A model generated the notes under the pieces. That model was given only the letters and a program-made list of their open reading frames with translations. It was not told the DNA's origin and made no database searches. From a bacterium (lineage in GTDB: Bacteria > Patescibacteriota > Patescibacteriia > Patescibacteriales > JAKAJF01), in assembly GCA_021813875.1 (NCBI GenBank), contig JAKAJF010000022.1, forward strand, positions 1-11,632: a stretch of DNA of 11,632 nt. Reading direction: 5' to 3'. This document shows, one piece after another, positions 5,117 through 11,632 of the stretch (position 1 is the first letter of the stretch; every line of letters begins with the position of its first letter). The translations under genes were made by a program, and so were the position numbers.

Positions 5117-5527
5117 TTAGCTCTGAGTGGCTCCGTAGATGGCTCTAAGCACGAATTGGCTGATGGCGAAGGCGGAGAGGATGATGATGATGCCGATGAT
5201 GCTGGCGGTGATCAGGCTCTTGGCCTTGTCGACCTTGGCCGCGTCGCCGGCGGCCGTCATCCACATGAAACCGGCGTAAAGGAGGAGGCCGACAAAAATC
5301 ACCCCCAAGAAACTCAGAAAGACGCTGATATAGCCGGCGGCGACCGCCCGGATGTCCTGAGGCTGGTCGCTCGATCCGAAAGCCTTGCCGATGGCGCTGT
5401 TGCCGTTCATGCCTTCCTGGTTATCCCAGAGACCCGCCGCCCTGGCCGGTGACAGAGACGGCCCCGAGACCAAGAAAAACAAAAGGATCAGGCCGGCCGA
5501 TAAGGAAAATTTCTTGGTAATTCCCAT
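5117..5527 (-). CDS. VirB2/TrbC-like pilin family membrane protein, second copy
   Basis: This 136-residue protein has a signal peptide at about 1-30, with likely cleavage after ARA. A polar linker of about 30 residues follows, then two membrane helices at about 62-88 and 105-128. Between them lies YAGFMWMTAAGDAAKVDKAK, matching the loop of the pilin-like protein at 244-630 residue by residue in its key positions (Y-x-G-F-x-W-M-x-A-x-G and the Lys-rich stretch). It is the first gene of a - strand operon with the membrane-anchored glycoside hydrolase 5 nt downstream, so a shared envelope role is possible. No other secretion component is nearby. The start has no Shine-Dalgarno site; ATG at 5527 gives an intact signal peptide. 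Confidence 0.85.
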   Translation of the reverse strand: MGITKKFSLSAGLILLFFLVSGPSLSPARAAGLWDNQEGMNGNSAIGKAFGSSDQPQDIRAVAAGYISVFLSFLGVIFVGLLLYAGFMWMTAAGDAAKVDKAKSLITASIIGIIIILSAFAISQFVLRAIYGATQS

Positions 5528-5535
5528 AGGTTCTA

Positions 5536-5544
5536 TGTTATAAT
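5536..5544 (+). promoter_or_regulatory. Extended -10 promoter of the flippase gene
   Basis: TGTTATAAT is a perfect extended -10 (TG-n-TATAAT), predicting a transcript start near 5551, about 44 nt before the ATG at 5595. No good -35 is seen upstream, where the pilin coding region lies; extended -10 promoters often manage without one. Confidence 0.5.
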
Positions 5545-5565
5545 TAACTTAATCTTTCATTAATA

Positions 5566-5593
5566 ATTATATCTTAAATTAAAAATAATTCAA
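5566..5593 (-). promoter_or_regulatory. Promoter of the pilin / glycoside hydrolase operon
   Basis: Read on the - strand, TTGAAT (5593-5588) is followed by a 16-nt spacer and a perfect TATAAT (5571-5566), giving a start near 5559 and a leader of about 32 nt. It overlaps the divergent region with the flippase promoter, so the two may compete. The AT-rich background lowers certainty. Confidence 0.45.
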
Positions 5594-5594
5594 A

Positions 5595-7013
5595 ATGAGC
5601 TTATCCGCGCGCATCGCCCGTAACACCGCCGTCCAGATATTGTCAAAAGTCCTTTCCACCGCCTTAGGCTTGGCGGCCGTGGCCATCATCACCCGCTACC
5701 TGGGCCAGAACGGCTTCGGCCAGTATACGACCGTCATGACCTTTTCCTCCTTCTTCGCCATCCTGGCTGATTTCGGCCTGACCTTGGTCACCGCCCAGAT
5801 GATTAGCCGCCCCGGGGCCGACCGGGACAAGATCTTATCCAACCTCTTCGCTCTGCGCCTGGTCTCGGCCCTGGTCTTTTCCGCTCTCGGCGTCCTGATC
5901 GTCCTCTTCCTGCCCTATCCGGCCGCCATCAAATTGGGGGTGGCCATCATCGCCCTTTCTTTCATCTTTACGGCCCTGAACCAGGTCTTGATCGGACTTT
6001 TTCAGAACAATCTGCGCATGGACAGGGTTGCCATCGCCGAAAACGCCGGCCGAGCCGTCCTGCTTTTGGGAGCGGCCTTGGCGGCCGGTCTCGATTGGGG
6101 GCTCGAAGGGATCTTTTGGGTCTCGGTCTTTTCCAGTCTGGTCAACTTTGTCATCATCTATCTTTTTTCCTTAAAACACCAACGCATCCAGCTGCATTTT
6201 GACAAAGCCGTCTGGGCGGAGATCGCCAAGAAATCCTGGCCGCTCGCCCTGACCATCGCTTTCAACCTCGTTTATCTGAAGACCGACACCCTGATCCTTT
6301 CCCTGGTCAAAAGCCAGGCGGACGTCGGCCTTTACGGCGCCGCCTACAAGGTTGTCGACGTCCTGGTCTCCATCCCCTTCATGTTTGCCGGCCTGGTTCT
6401 GCCCGTCCTTTCGGCCGCCTGGGCGGAGGATAACGAGGCCCGCTTGAAAAGCGCCCTGCAGAGATCTTTTGACGCCATGGTCATCCTGGCGCTTCCGCTC
6501 TTCTTCGGCACCCAGTTCACAGCCACCTCGGTCATGACCTTGGTGGCGGGCAAAGAGTTCGCCGTCTCGGGAGCCATCCTGAGGATCCTGATCGCCGCCA
6601 GCTCGATCATCTTTCTGGGTTCGATCTTTTCCCACGCCATCATCGCCATCGACAAACAGAAGAAGATCATCTGGGCCTATGTCTTCACCAGCGTCACGGC
6701 CGTGGCCGGCTACCTGATCTTTATCCCTAAATATTCTTATTTCGGCGCCGCCTGGGTGACGGTCTATAGCGAATTAGCCATCGCCCTGGCCGCCTTCTAC
6801 GTCGTCCACAAATATCTGCGCTTCGTCCCCAAGGCTGGAATTTTCTTCAAAGCCCTGGCCGCTTCCCTGGTCATGTCCCTGGCTCTTTATCTTTTGCCGG
6901 GCCTGAATCTGGGCCTGAAGCTGATCCTGGCGGCAGGGGTCTATCTCGCCGCCCTGGCCGCCTTCAGGGGGCTCGCTTTCCTTTCCTTGGGCGAGATCAT
7001 GGTCAAGAAATAA
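5595..7013 (+). CDS. Oligosaccharide flippase (Wzx/RfbX-like, MOP superfamily)
   Basis: This 472-residue polytopic membrane protein has about 12-14 hydrophobic helices over its full length, the usual size and topology of Wzx-type exporters. The N-terminus is typical: an amphipathic SARIARNTAVQILSKVLST stretch, then a first helix and RYLGQNGFGQYTTVMTF, the family's R-x-L-G-x-x-x-F-G-x-Y motif. Such proteins flip undecaprenyl-linked sugars across the cytoplasmic membrane for polysaccharide, glycoprotein or other surface glycan assembly. A GT4-like glycosyltransferase follows 2 nt after the stop, so the two are translated together and belong to one pathway. The start lacks a Shine-Dalgarno site. 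Teichoic acid or peptidoglycan lipid II flippases share the fold but differ in sequence character. The glycan is unknown. Confidence 0.9.
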   Translation: MSLSARIARNTAVQILSKVLSTALGLAAVAIITRYLGQNGFGQYTTVMTFSSFFAILADFGLTLVTAQMISRPGADRDKILSNLFALRLVSALVFSALGVLIVLFLPYPAAIKLGVAIIALSFIFTALNQVLIGLFQNNLRMDRVAIAENAGRAVLLLGAALAAGLDWGLEGIFWVSVFSSLVNFVIIYLFSLKHQRIQLHFDKAVWAEIAKKSWPLALTIAFNLVYLKTDTLILSLVKSQADVGLYGAAYKVVDVLVSIPFMFAGLVLPVLSAAWAEDNEARLKSALQRSFDAMVILALPLFFGTQFTATSVMTLVAGKEFAVSGAILRILIAASSIIFLGSIFSHAIIAIDKQKKIIWAYVFTSVTAVAGYLIFIPKYSYFGAAWVTVYSELAIALAAFYVVHKYLRFVPKAGIFFKALAASLVMSLALYLLPGLNLGLKLILAAGVYLAALAAFRGLAFLSLGEIMVKK

Positions 7014-7015
7014 TT

Positions 7016-8131
7016 ATGAAAAAAATACTTATCGTCGATTCCCGGGCTACCCGGGAAAATCCGTTGTTCAACATCTTTGAAGAGCTTGGCCGGAAGGACT
7101 TCGCCTTTTATTTTTTTGGCAACAAAGCCTCCTTCCTCTATAAAAAGTTTTTAGAAAAGCATTGGCCGGCCGAAACTTCCTTTTTCCTTCCTTTGAAGCG
7201 GCAGCCGGTCATTTCCACCCTGCTTTTTCCCCTTTCCTTCTTTTTCTATTTCGCTCTCTTGGCCCGTCTCAAATTCAAGCATGGGATCGAGGAGCTGATT
7301 CTTTGGAACGAGAAGGAAAAGACCTTCTTCACTCCGGCCGGAAGGATTCTGAAGATAAGGTCTGTCTGGATGGAGGCGCCGGAGAATCCGCCGGCCAGGT
7401 TCGGCCTTTTCTACCGGTTGAATTCCAGAGCGGCCAGGCTCGTCGCCTCGAGCAGCGCCGGGCGGGAAAGGATCCTTAAGAAGGGCCTCGGGGGAGAGAG
7501 CGTCAGCGTCATCCAGCCGGGTATCAGGTTGAACCTGCGCGAGCGCCAAGACAATATTTTTTCCGGCCTGGCCCAAGCGGACGCCAAGTTCAAACGCAGC
7601 TTCTTCACTGTCGGCACGGTGGTCGAGCTCGACAAGAAGCAGCGGGTCGAATCCCTCCTCAAGGCCATCAAGATCTGCCTGCCGGTCATCCCCAATCTGC
7701 AACTGATCATCGTCGGCGAGGGCGAGGAACGGAAGAATCTGGGCTGGCTCGCCAAGAAGATGGGTATCGATACCATGAGTTGGTTCGTCGGCCGCCAGAA
7801 CCATCTGCGCAAATGGTTAGATAGCTTCGACGTCTACGTGGAGACCAACGAGCTTCCAGGGGCGGCCGACCTGGAAACGGTCTTGCGGGCCATGGAAGCC
7901 GGCCTGCCCGTCATCGGGCCCAACGATTCGGATCTGGGCGATATCGTCCATGAGAATAAGACCGGCTCTTTGATCGAGCTCGACAATAGCGAGATGTTGG
8001 CGCGCCAGATCATCAAGCTTTATAAAGATAAGAAGTTGCGCCTGAAGATCGGGGAGCTGGCGCGAGAAAGGGTAACTAATCATTTTACGGCCGAGCGGCA
8101 GATCGCCGAATTCGAGCATCTCTTCGTTTAA
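7016..8131 (+). CDS. GT4-like glycosyltransferase (GT-B fold)
   Basis: This 371-residue protein has a variable N-terminal half with a hydrophobic patch at about 66-84 (a possible membrane-association region) and a recognisable GT-B C-terminal half. The visible motifs are FFTVGTVVELDKKQRVESLL at about 196-215, LQLIIVGEGEERKNL at 228-242, FVGRQNHLRKWLDSFDVYV at 257-275, and AMEAGLPVIGPNDSDLGDIV at 292-311. It should transfer a sugar from a nucleotide donor to a lipid-linked glycan at the inner face of the membrane, upstream of the flippase step. One oddity is that the E-x7-E signature of the family is not kept: the position of the second Glu (LEAM in relatives) is Arg291, and the first falls on Ala283 or Ala284. 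Activity may therefore differ or be weak. It is translationally coupled to the flippase, with a 2-nt gap. Confidence 0.85.
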   Translation: MKKILIVDSRATRENPLFNIFEELGRKDFAFYFFGNKASFLYKKFLEKHWPAETSFFLPLKRQPVISTLLFPLSFFFYFALLARLKFKHGIEELILWNEKEKTFFTPAGRILKIRSVWMEAPENPPARFGLFYRLNSRAARLVASSSAGRERILKKGLGGESVSVIQPGIRLNLRERQDNIFSGLAQADAKFKRSFFTVGTVVELDKKQRVESLLKAIKICLPVIPNLQLIIVGEGEERKNLGWLAKKMGIDTMSWFVGRQNHLRKWLDSFDVYVETNELPGAADLETVLRAMEAGLPVIGPNDSDLGDIVHENKTGSLIELDNSEMLARQIIKLYKDKKLRLKIGELARERVTNHFTAERQIAEFEHLFV

Positions 8132-8154
8132 GGATTCCTTCTTTTTGCAATAAA

Positions 8155-8188
8155 AAAGGCCGCTTAAAAGCGAGCCTTTATTTTTTTT
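8155..8188. terminator. Bidirectional terminator between glycosyltransferase and pyrC
   Basis: AAAGGC-CGCT (8155-8164) pairs with AGCG-a-GCCTTT (8169-8179), with one bulged A and a TAAA loop. Eight T residues follow on + (8181-8188), and six T on the - strand from the A-run at 8152-8157. It overlaps the last codon and stop of pyrC. Confidence 0.88.
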
Positions 8189-9239
8189 CGAGCCGCCAAC
8201 CCAACCTTTTGCCGGCCCAGAACGGGACGAGGCCTTCGTAGGTGAAGGGGACGGCCCACTCCTCTCTTTTGAGAGTGACGGTCTCTTCGGTCGGTTCCCA
8301 GCCATAGAACCATCCATCGGTCTCGTTCCAGGAGACAAAGCTCTCAAAATTCGAAAGAGCTTTTTCTTCTTCAAACATTTCCGCGAGCAAAGGTATGGCT
8401 ACCTCTCCGGGCATGAAGATTCCCGGGGCGCCTTTCAGCTTTTTTGAAGAAGCATGAGGCGCGTCATCCGGCCCGAAGTGAACCTTCTTGTAGTTGCCCC
8501 GGGTAATCGCTTTCTTGATGGCCAGCCGGTCGTCCTCAGGCTTCAATATCGGCATGCAATGCAAAAAAGGATCGGTGACCTCGCCCTCCTCGTCGTAGGC
8601 ACAGCCATAGCTGCTTCTCGGGTGATGGGCGGTAACCGTCATGATGACGTTGGCCGGCGCTTCCTCTCCGAACCTGAGCATGGCCGCGGTCGAGACATGC
8701 TCGATAGCCATCTTCAGCTCCGGGAATTCCTTAAGGACTTCGGCCGCATCTTCAATGGCCGCTTCTTCACGTTCGAGCGGTGGAATTTCGAGGCCCGACT
8801 TCGTTCTCGGGCGTTCCCAGTGCCAGAGCGTCGGAATCCTTAAGTTCAGGCATTCTTCCAGGACCGGATAATACTTCTCCAGATCGTCGATGGAGATTCC
8901 GTTTTCCGAGCCGGTCGAGGAGGCCGCAAAAATGATTTTTAAAAATTCCATCCCCGCTCTTTCTTCGGCTTCTCTTACGGTTCGTGGCGTCGTCCTTTTG
9001 GTGAGCATAAGCCCCAGATGCGGTTTGAACCTCGGCTTCAAGGACATGATATCGTCCCGGTAAGACATGAGCCTTTCGGCCGTATCGACCGGGCCTTCGG
9101 GAAAGTTGCCGAAGGCGTTGAGGTGATGGTAAATATGGCTGTATTTCAGGACTGTTTCCAAAAGCCCGCCCTCTACCTTGGACGCCGAGGGGCGGAGATG
9201 GGAATGCCGGCTCGAAGGAGCCTTGATGGTCAATTTCAT
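8178..9239 (-). CDS. pyrC: Dihydroorotase, PyrC (type II)
   Basis: This 353-residue enzyme is close in length to Escherichia coli PyrC and aligns with it along most of its length. It makes dihydroorotate from carbamoyl aspartate in UMP synthesis. The metal and catalytic residues are present: H12 and H14 (RHSHLRP), the lysine that is carbamylated in the family (K101, in FLKIIFAASSTG), H140 (LWHWE), H181 (IEHVST) and the catalytic D258 in GPDDAPH. HCMPILK at about 227-233 matches the family's conserved Y-C-L-P-I-L-K. A Shine-Dalgarno GGAGG lies 5 nt before the ATG at 9239. The dihydroorotate dehydrogenase gene is immediately upstream, but a terminator and a TTGACA box lie between, so each probably has its own transcript. 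The three-residue S-S-R-H-S-H-L-R variant of the usual D-x-H-x-H-L-R is a mild divergence. Confidence 0.9.
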   Translation of the reverse strand: MKLTIKAPSSRHSHLRPSASKVEGGLLETVLKYSHIYHHLNAFGNFPEGPVDTAERLMSYRDDIMSLKPRFKPHLGLMLTKRTTPRTVREAEERAGMEFLKIIFAASSTGSENGISIDDLEKYYPVLEECLNLRIPTLWHWERPRTKSGLEIPPLEREEAAIEDAAEVLKEFPELKMAIEHVSTAAMLRFGEEAPANVIMTVTAHHPRSSYGCAYDEEGEVTDPFLHCMPILKPEDDRLAIKKAITRGNYKKVHFGPDDAPHASSKKLKGAPGIFMPGEVAIPLLAEMFEEEKALSNFESFVSWNETDGWFYGWEPTEETVTLKREEWAVPFTYEGLVPFWAGKRLGWRLEKK

Positions 9240-9274
9240 TTTAGCCTCCGTTAAAAGATCGTTTCAATTTATTA

Positions 9275-9303
9275 AAATTAAATTATTGGGGCCGTTTTGT
9301 CAA
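9275..9303 (-). promoter_or_regulatory. Promoter of pyrC
   Basis: On the - strand a consensus TTGACA (9303-9298) is followed by 17 nt and TAATTT (9280-9275), a weak -10 in an AT-rich stretch. It directly follows the pyrD terminator. The leader would be about 30 nt and contains the GGAGG site. Confidence 0.5.
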
Positions 9304-9304
9304 A

Positions 9305-9327
9305 TAAAAAACTCGCCGGAGCGAGTT
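9305..9327 (-). terminator. Rho-independent terminator of pyrD
   Basis: On the - strand a 7-bp stem AACTCGC/GCGAGTT (9327-9321 with 9316-9310) and 4-nt loop run into six T residues and then ATTT. It begins within the pyrD stop codon and ends just before the pyrC -35 box. Confidence 0.85.
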
Positions 9328-10312
9328 AGAAGATCTTGTTGGAATAAGCGACGGTCTCACCCACTCCTCGCGGCCTTAGGATGAGCTGGCTGCCGATCAC
9401 GCAGCCGTCCGCGCCCGCCTCCTTATAGACGGCCGGATCTTTTTCTTCCAAGACGCCGCCCCCGCCGATGATGGGCAGCCTGATCCCCTCCCGCCTCAAT
9501 TTCCGAATGAAGCCGGCGTTGACGGGCTGGACGGGTCTGCCGGTCAGGCCGCCTCCGCCGAGACGGGCGAGCGGCGAGACGGGGCCGCCAAAGAGGCCTT
9601 CCCAATCGATCAACTCCGGAAACCATCCCCATTTGACCGACTGGGAGACGTCTAAGAGGTCGCAGCAGCCGCTCTTTTCGATCTCTTTAAGGACGGCGGC
9701 CGGCGTGGCCGCGTCTGGTTTGACCCCGAGCGGCAGGTCGGGATGGGAGTCACGCAGGATCCGGAGGGTGGTGACGGTCTCCGCGGCCAGTTCGCCCGAG
9801 CAATGGCTGGTATTGGGGCAGGAAATGTTGACAAAGAGGCCGAACCTGGATTTGAAGCCGGGGCGGTATTTGGCCAGGAGCCAGGCAAATTCTTCCGCCT
9901 CCATGAGGCGTCCGGTCGGGGTCTCGCTGACAGGCATCCAGGAGAGGAAGAAGGGCTCGGTCAGGTTTTGCACCCGGCCCCGTTCAAAATAAATTGACGC
10001 CCCCGGGCCGCTCAAACTGACGGCGTTCAAGACCAATTCTTGGTTAAAATCCACGTAGATGCAGCCGAAGACGATCCAGCCCCTGCCCGCGCGTCTCGGC
10101 CGTTTGAACTTGGGCATGAGGGTCTTGGGGTTCAGGTCCAGATTGCCCTGCCGGCGCGGCAGGACGATGGTCTTCATGATCGGCGTGGCGCCGCCGAGCT
10201 TGAAGCCGGGCAGCAGTTTGAAAAGCTGATGGGCCTGATAGCCTTGGCCCTCGAAGTTGACCCCGCCGGCCCCGATGAAGGTCGGCCCGAATTCGATGCC
10301 TCTTAACCTCAT
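9326..10312 (-). CDS. pyrD: Dihydroorotate dehydrogenase, class 1-like
   Basis: This 328-residue FMN enzyme oxidises dihydroorotate to orotate, the step after PyrC. Visible elements are GATPIMKTIVLPRRQGN at 41-57 (the K-T-x-T-x-x-P-x-x-G-N region at the flavin), NISCPNTSH at 162-170 with the catalytic base Cys165 and Asn163, GVKPD with Lys198, LGGGGLTGRP at 251-260, and the FMN phosphate loop PIIGGGGV at 280-287. A cysteine base and no N-terminal membrane helix place it with cytoplasmic class 1 enzymes; membrane class 2 enzymes use Ser. I see no electron-transfer subunit (PyrK) nearby, so the acceptor (fumarate, NAD via a distant PyrK, or other) is open. A Shine-Dalgarno AGAGGTGAG lies just before the ATG at 10312. 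It is flanked by its own promoter and terminator. Confidence 0.9.
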   Translation of the reverse strand: MRLRGIEFGPTFIGAGGVNFEGQGYQAHQLFKLLPGFKLGGATPIMKTIVLPRRQGNLDLNPKTLMPKFKRPRRAGRGWIVFGCIYVDFNQELVLNAVSLSGPGASIYFERGRVQNLTEPFFLSWMPVSETPTGRLMEAEEFAWLLAKYRPGFKSRFGLFVNISCPNTSHCSGELAAETVTTLRILRDSHPDLPLGVKPDAATPAAVLKEIEKSGCCDLLDVSQSVKWGWFPELIDWEGLFGGPVSPLARLGGGGLTGRPVQPVNAGFIRKLRREGIRLPIIGGGGVLEEKDPAVYKEAGADGCVIGSQLILRPRGVGETVAYSNKIF

Positions 10313-10363
10313 TTTCTCACCTCTCGTTATTTATAAGGAGAATAAAAAGGGCAAATTTATTAA

Positions 10364-10392
10364 ACTTTAAGGAATTTATTCCTCCTTGTCAA
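10364..10392 (-). promoter_or_regulatory. Promoter of pyrD
   Basis: On the - strand TTGACA (10392-10387), 17 nt, then TAAAGT (10369-10364). The -35 is perfect, the spacer is ideal and the -10 matches 4 of 6. Transcription would start near 10357, leaving a leader of about 45 nt with no obvious riboswitch or pyrimidine attenuator. Confidence 0.6.
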
Positions 10393-10394
10393 TC

Positions 10395-10417
10395 AAAAAA
10401 ACGGCTCTCGCCGTTTT
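10395..10417 (-). terminator. Rho-independent terminator of the Mg2+ ATPase gene
   Basis: On the - strand the 8-bp stem AAAACGGC/GCCGTTTT (10417-10410 with 10405-10398) and GAGA loop run into seven T residues. It starts inside the ATPase stop codon and ends 2 nt before the pyrD -35 box. Confidence 0.92.
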
Positions 10418-11632
10418 AAGTCTGCGCTAGTAAGGCCTCGGGGCTTTCCTTCGGGCGTTTATGAGCATGATAAAAGACCCTTTTTACGATTTCTACCAAG
10501 ACCAGATAGGCCAGGACGTAGCCGAAGATGATGGCCATGATCAGCGCGGGGATCCGGGCGAATTGCATCAATCTTCCCAAGACGGTGAACTGCCAGAGCC
10601 AGGAAATGACCACGGCCGTGAAGGTGGTGGCGAGCAGGGGTCTGCTGGGTTTGCTTTGCAGGAAGGGAATCTTTTTGGTGCGGATGATGTAGATGACAAA
10701 GATTTGGGTGGCCATCGATTCGATGAACCAGCCCGTCTGGAACTGGTGTTCGCCCAGACGGAAGATGAAGTAAAGGAGGAAGAAGGTTAGGTAATCGAAA
10801 AGCGAACTGGTCAGACCGAAGACGAGCATGTAGTTGCGGATGAATCTCAGGTTCCAATGCGCCGGTTTTAAGAGATCCTCCTCGTCGACGTTGTCGGTCG
10901 GCAGCGAGACCTGAGAAACGTCATAGATGAAATTATTAAAGAGGACCTGGGAAGGGAGCATGGGCAGGAAGGGTAGGAAGGCGGAAGCTCCCATCATCGA
11001 AAACATGTTGCCAAAATTGGAAGACAGGCCCATCAAGACATATTTTAAAGTGTTATGGAAAGTTTTTCGGCCCTCAACGACCCCGTCCTTGAGAGATTTG
11101 AGGTCTTTTTTCAAAAGGATGATGTCGGCGGTCTCTTTGGCGATGTCGACGGCGTTATCGACCGAGATGCTGACGTCGGCGGCCCGGAGGGCGGGGGCGT
11201 CGTTGATGCCGTCGCCCAAGAAGCCGACCGACTTGCCGAGCTTCTTCAGACCCAGGATGATCCTTTCCTTCTGGTCAGGAGTGATGCGGGCGAAGACATT
11301 GGTGGCCACGATCCTCCGGCTCAATTCCAGGTCATCCATCTCTTCCAGTTCCGGCCCGGTGATGATGCCGGTAACTGCCAGGCCGATGGCTTGGCAGATC
11401 TTCCTGGTCAAGAGGTCGTTGTCGCCAGTCAGGATCTTGATGTCGATGCCTAATTTTTTAAGCCCGGCGATGGTGGCTTTGACGCCTTCCTTGGGCGGAT
11501 CGAGGAAGGCCAGAAAGCCGGCGAAGATCATTCCTTGCTCTTCCTCTTTCTTGTAGGCGGTCCGTCCGTCGTCCGGCAACTCTTTATAAGAGATCGCTAA
11601 GACCCGGAAGCCGTCTCCGCTCAGGCGCTTGA
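10416..11632 (-). CDS. mgtA: Mg2+-transporting P-type ATPase, C-terminal part (5' end beyond window)
   Basis: About 405 residues are visible and the frame stays open to the window edge, starting ...KRLSGDGFRVLAISYKEL, so the true start lies outside. Motifs of the P-domain are clear: FLDPPKEGVK, ILTGDNDLLTRK, ARITPDQKERI and GFLGDGINDAPALRAADVSI. They are followed by the MgtA/MgtB-type start of the C-terminal membrane region (a GLSSNFGNMFSM stretch) and about six hydrophobic helices. The phosphorylated DKTGT loop lies outside the window. The closest family is the type IIIB magnesium importers (MgtA/MgtB), which use ATP to bring Mg2+ into the cytoplasm; a related Ca2+ pump is less likely because of the GLSSNFGNMFS segment. 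The gene ends in its own terminator. Any Mg2+-sensing leader would lie upstream of the window. Confidence 0.9.
   Translation of the reverse strand, partial: KRLSGDGFRVLAISYKELPDDGRTAYKKEEEQGMIFAGFLAFLDPPKEGVKATIAGLKKLGIDIKILTGDNDLLTRKICQAIGLAVTGIITGPELEEMDDLELSRRIVATNVFARITPDQKERIILGLKKLGKSVGFLGDGINDAPALRAADVSISVDNAVDIAKETADIILLKKDLKSLKDGVVEGRKTFHNTLKYVLMGLSSNFGNMFSMMGASAFLPFLPMLPSQVLFNNFIYDVSQVSLPTDNVDEEDLLKPAHWNLRFIRNYMLVFGLTSSLFDYLTFFLLYFIFRLGEHQFQTGWFIESMATQIFVIYIIRTKKIPFLQSKPSRPLLATTFTAVVISWLWQFTVLGRLMQFARIPALIMAIIFGYVLAYLVLVEIVKRVFYHAHKRPKESPEALLAQT

Noticed and set aside
7151..7804. Long - strand open frame (217 codons) inside the glycosyltransferase
   Set aside because: It is antisense to a clear GT-B gene coupled to the flippase; no family feature.
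7817..8374. - strand frame spanning the glycosyltransferase/pyrC junction
   Set aside because: It crosses a bidirectional terminator and overlaps two convincing genes; no start signal.
10927..11556. Long + strand open frame (209 codons) opposite the Mg2+ ATPase
   Set aside because: It overlaps the highly conserved P-domain coding on the other strand; the product is Ser/Arg/Pro-rich and motif-free.
1..11632. CRISPR arrays, tRNA or rRNA genes, insertion sequences
   Set aside because: Intergenic gaps are short; no regularly spaced direct repeats, tRNA cloverleaf with TTCGA arm, or transposase was found by eye.

Overview
The window looks like a chromosomal piece of a Patescibacteria (CPR)-type bacterium. 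This rests on two small VirB2/TrbC-like pilin proteins of the kind common in that group, a four-helix-bundle (23S IVS-type) protein, a membrane-anchored clan-A glycoside hydrolase, short tightly spaced operons, and a mix of genes with strong Shine-Dalgarno sites and genes with none. The assignment is inferred from gene content; no rRNA or ribosomal protein marker is present. All complete genes read through in the standard code, and all 14 visible stop codons are TAA or TAG.

Layout. (1) 1-683: the 3' end of an unrecognised gene with its terminator, then a pilin-like gene with its own terminator. (2) 690-2640: an AT-rich three-gene cassette on the + strand, bounded by terminators and driven by a good TTGACA promoter. 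It holds a radical SAM/SPASM enzyme, a previously unlisted 46-residue peptide gene (1807-1947, TTG start, near-perfect Shine-Dalgarno) ending in ICACDGDGECCGN, and an HExxH metallopeptidase-like protein. This looks like a small RiPP (ribosomally made, post-translationally modified peptide) locus and is the most interesting object in the window. (3) 2641-5594, - strand: a second pilin-like gene, a membrane-anchored glycoside hydrolase, a four-helix-bundle gene bracketed by inverted repeats, and a ROK-family sugar kinase lacking the usual zinc-binding cysteines. A dRS3-like palindrome lies near 2745. (4) 5595-8131, + strand: a lipid-linked oligosaccharide flippase followed 2 nt later by a GT4-like glycosyltransferase, i.e. 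cell-surface glycan export and assembly. (5) 8178-10392, - strand: dihydroorotase (pyrC) and class 1-like dihydroorotate dehydrogenase (pyrD), two consecutive steps of UMP synthesis, each with its own promoter and terminator. (6) 10416-11632, - strand: the C-terminal part of a Mg2+-transporting P-type ATPase running off the window edge.

Genes in the same region plausibly work together. The radical SAM enzyme would crosslink the Cys-rich peptide and the metallopeptidase might trim it. The flippase and glycosyltransferase serve envelope glycan synthesis. PyrC makes dihydroorotate for PyrD. The pilin and glycoside hydrolase are probably co-transcribed, with the enzyme displayed at the membrane. 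No stretch longer than 300 bases lacks a gene; the longest gap (2585-2766) holds a bidirectional terminator and the palindromic repeat.
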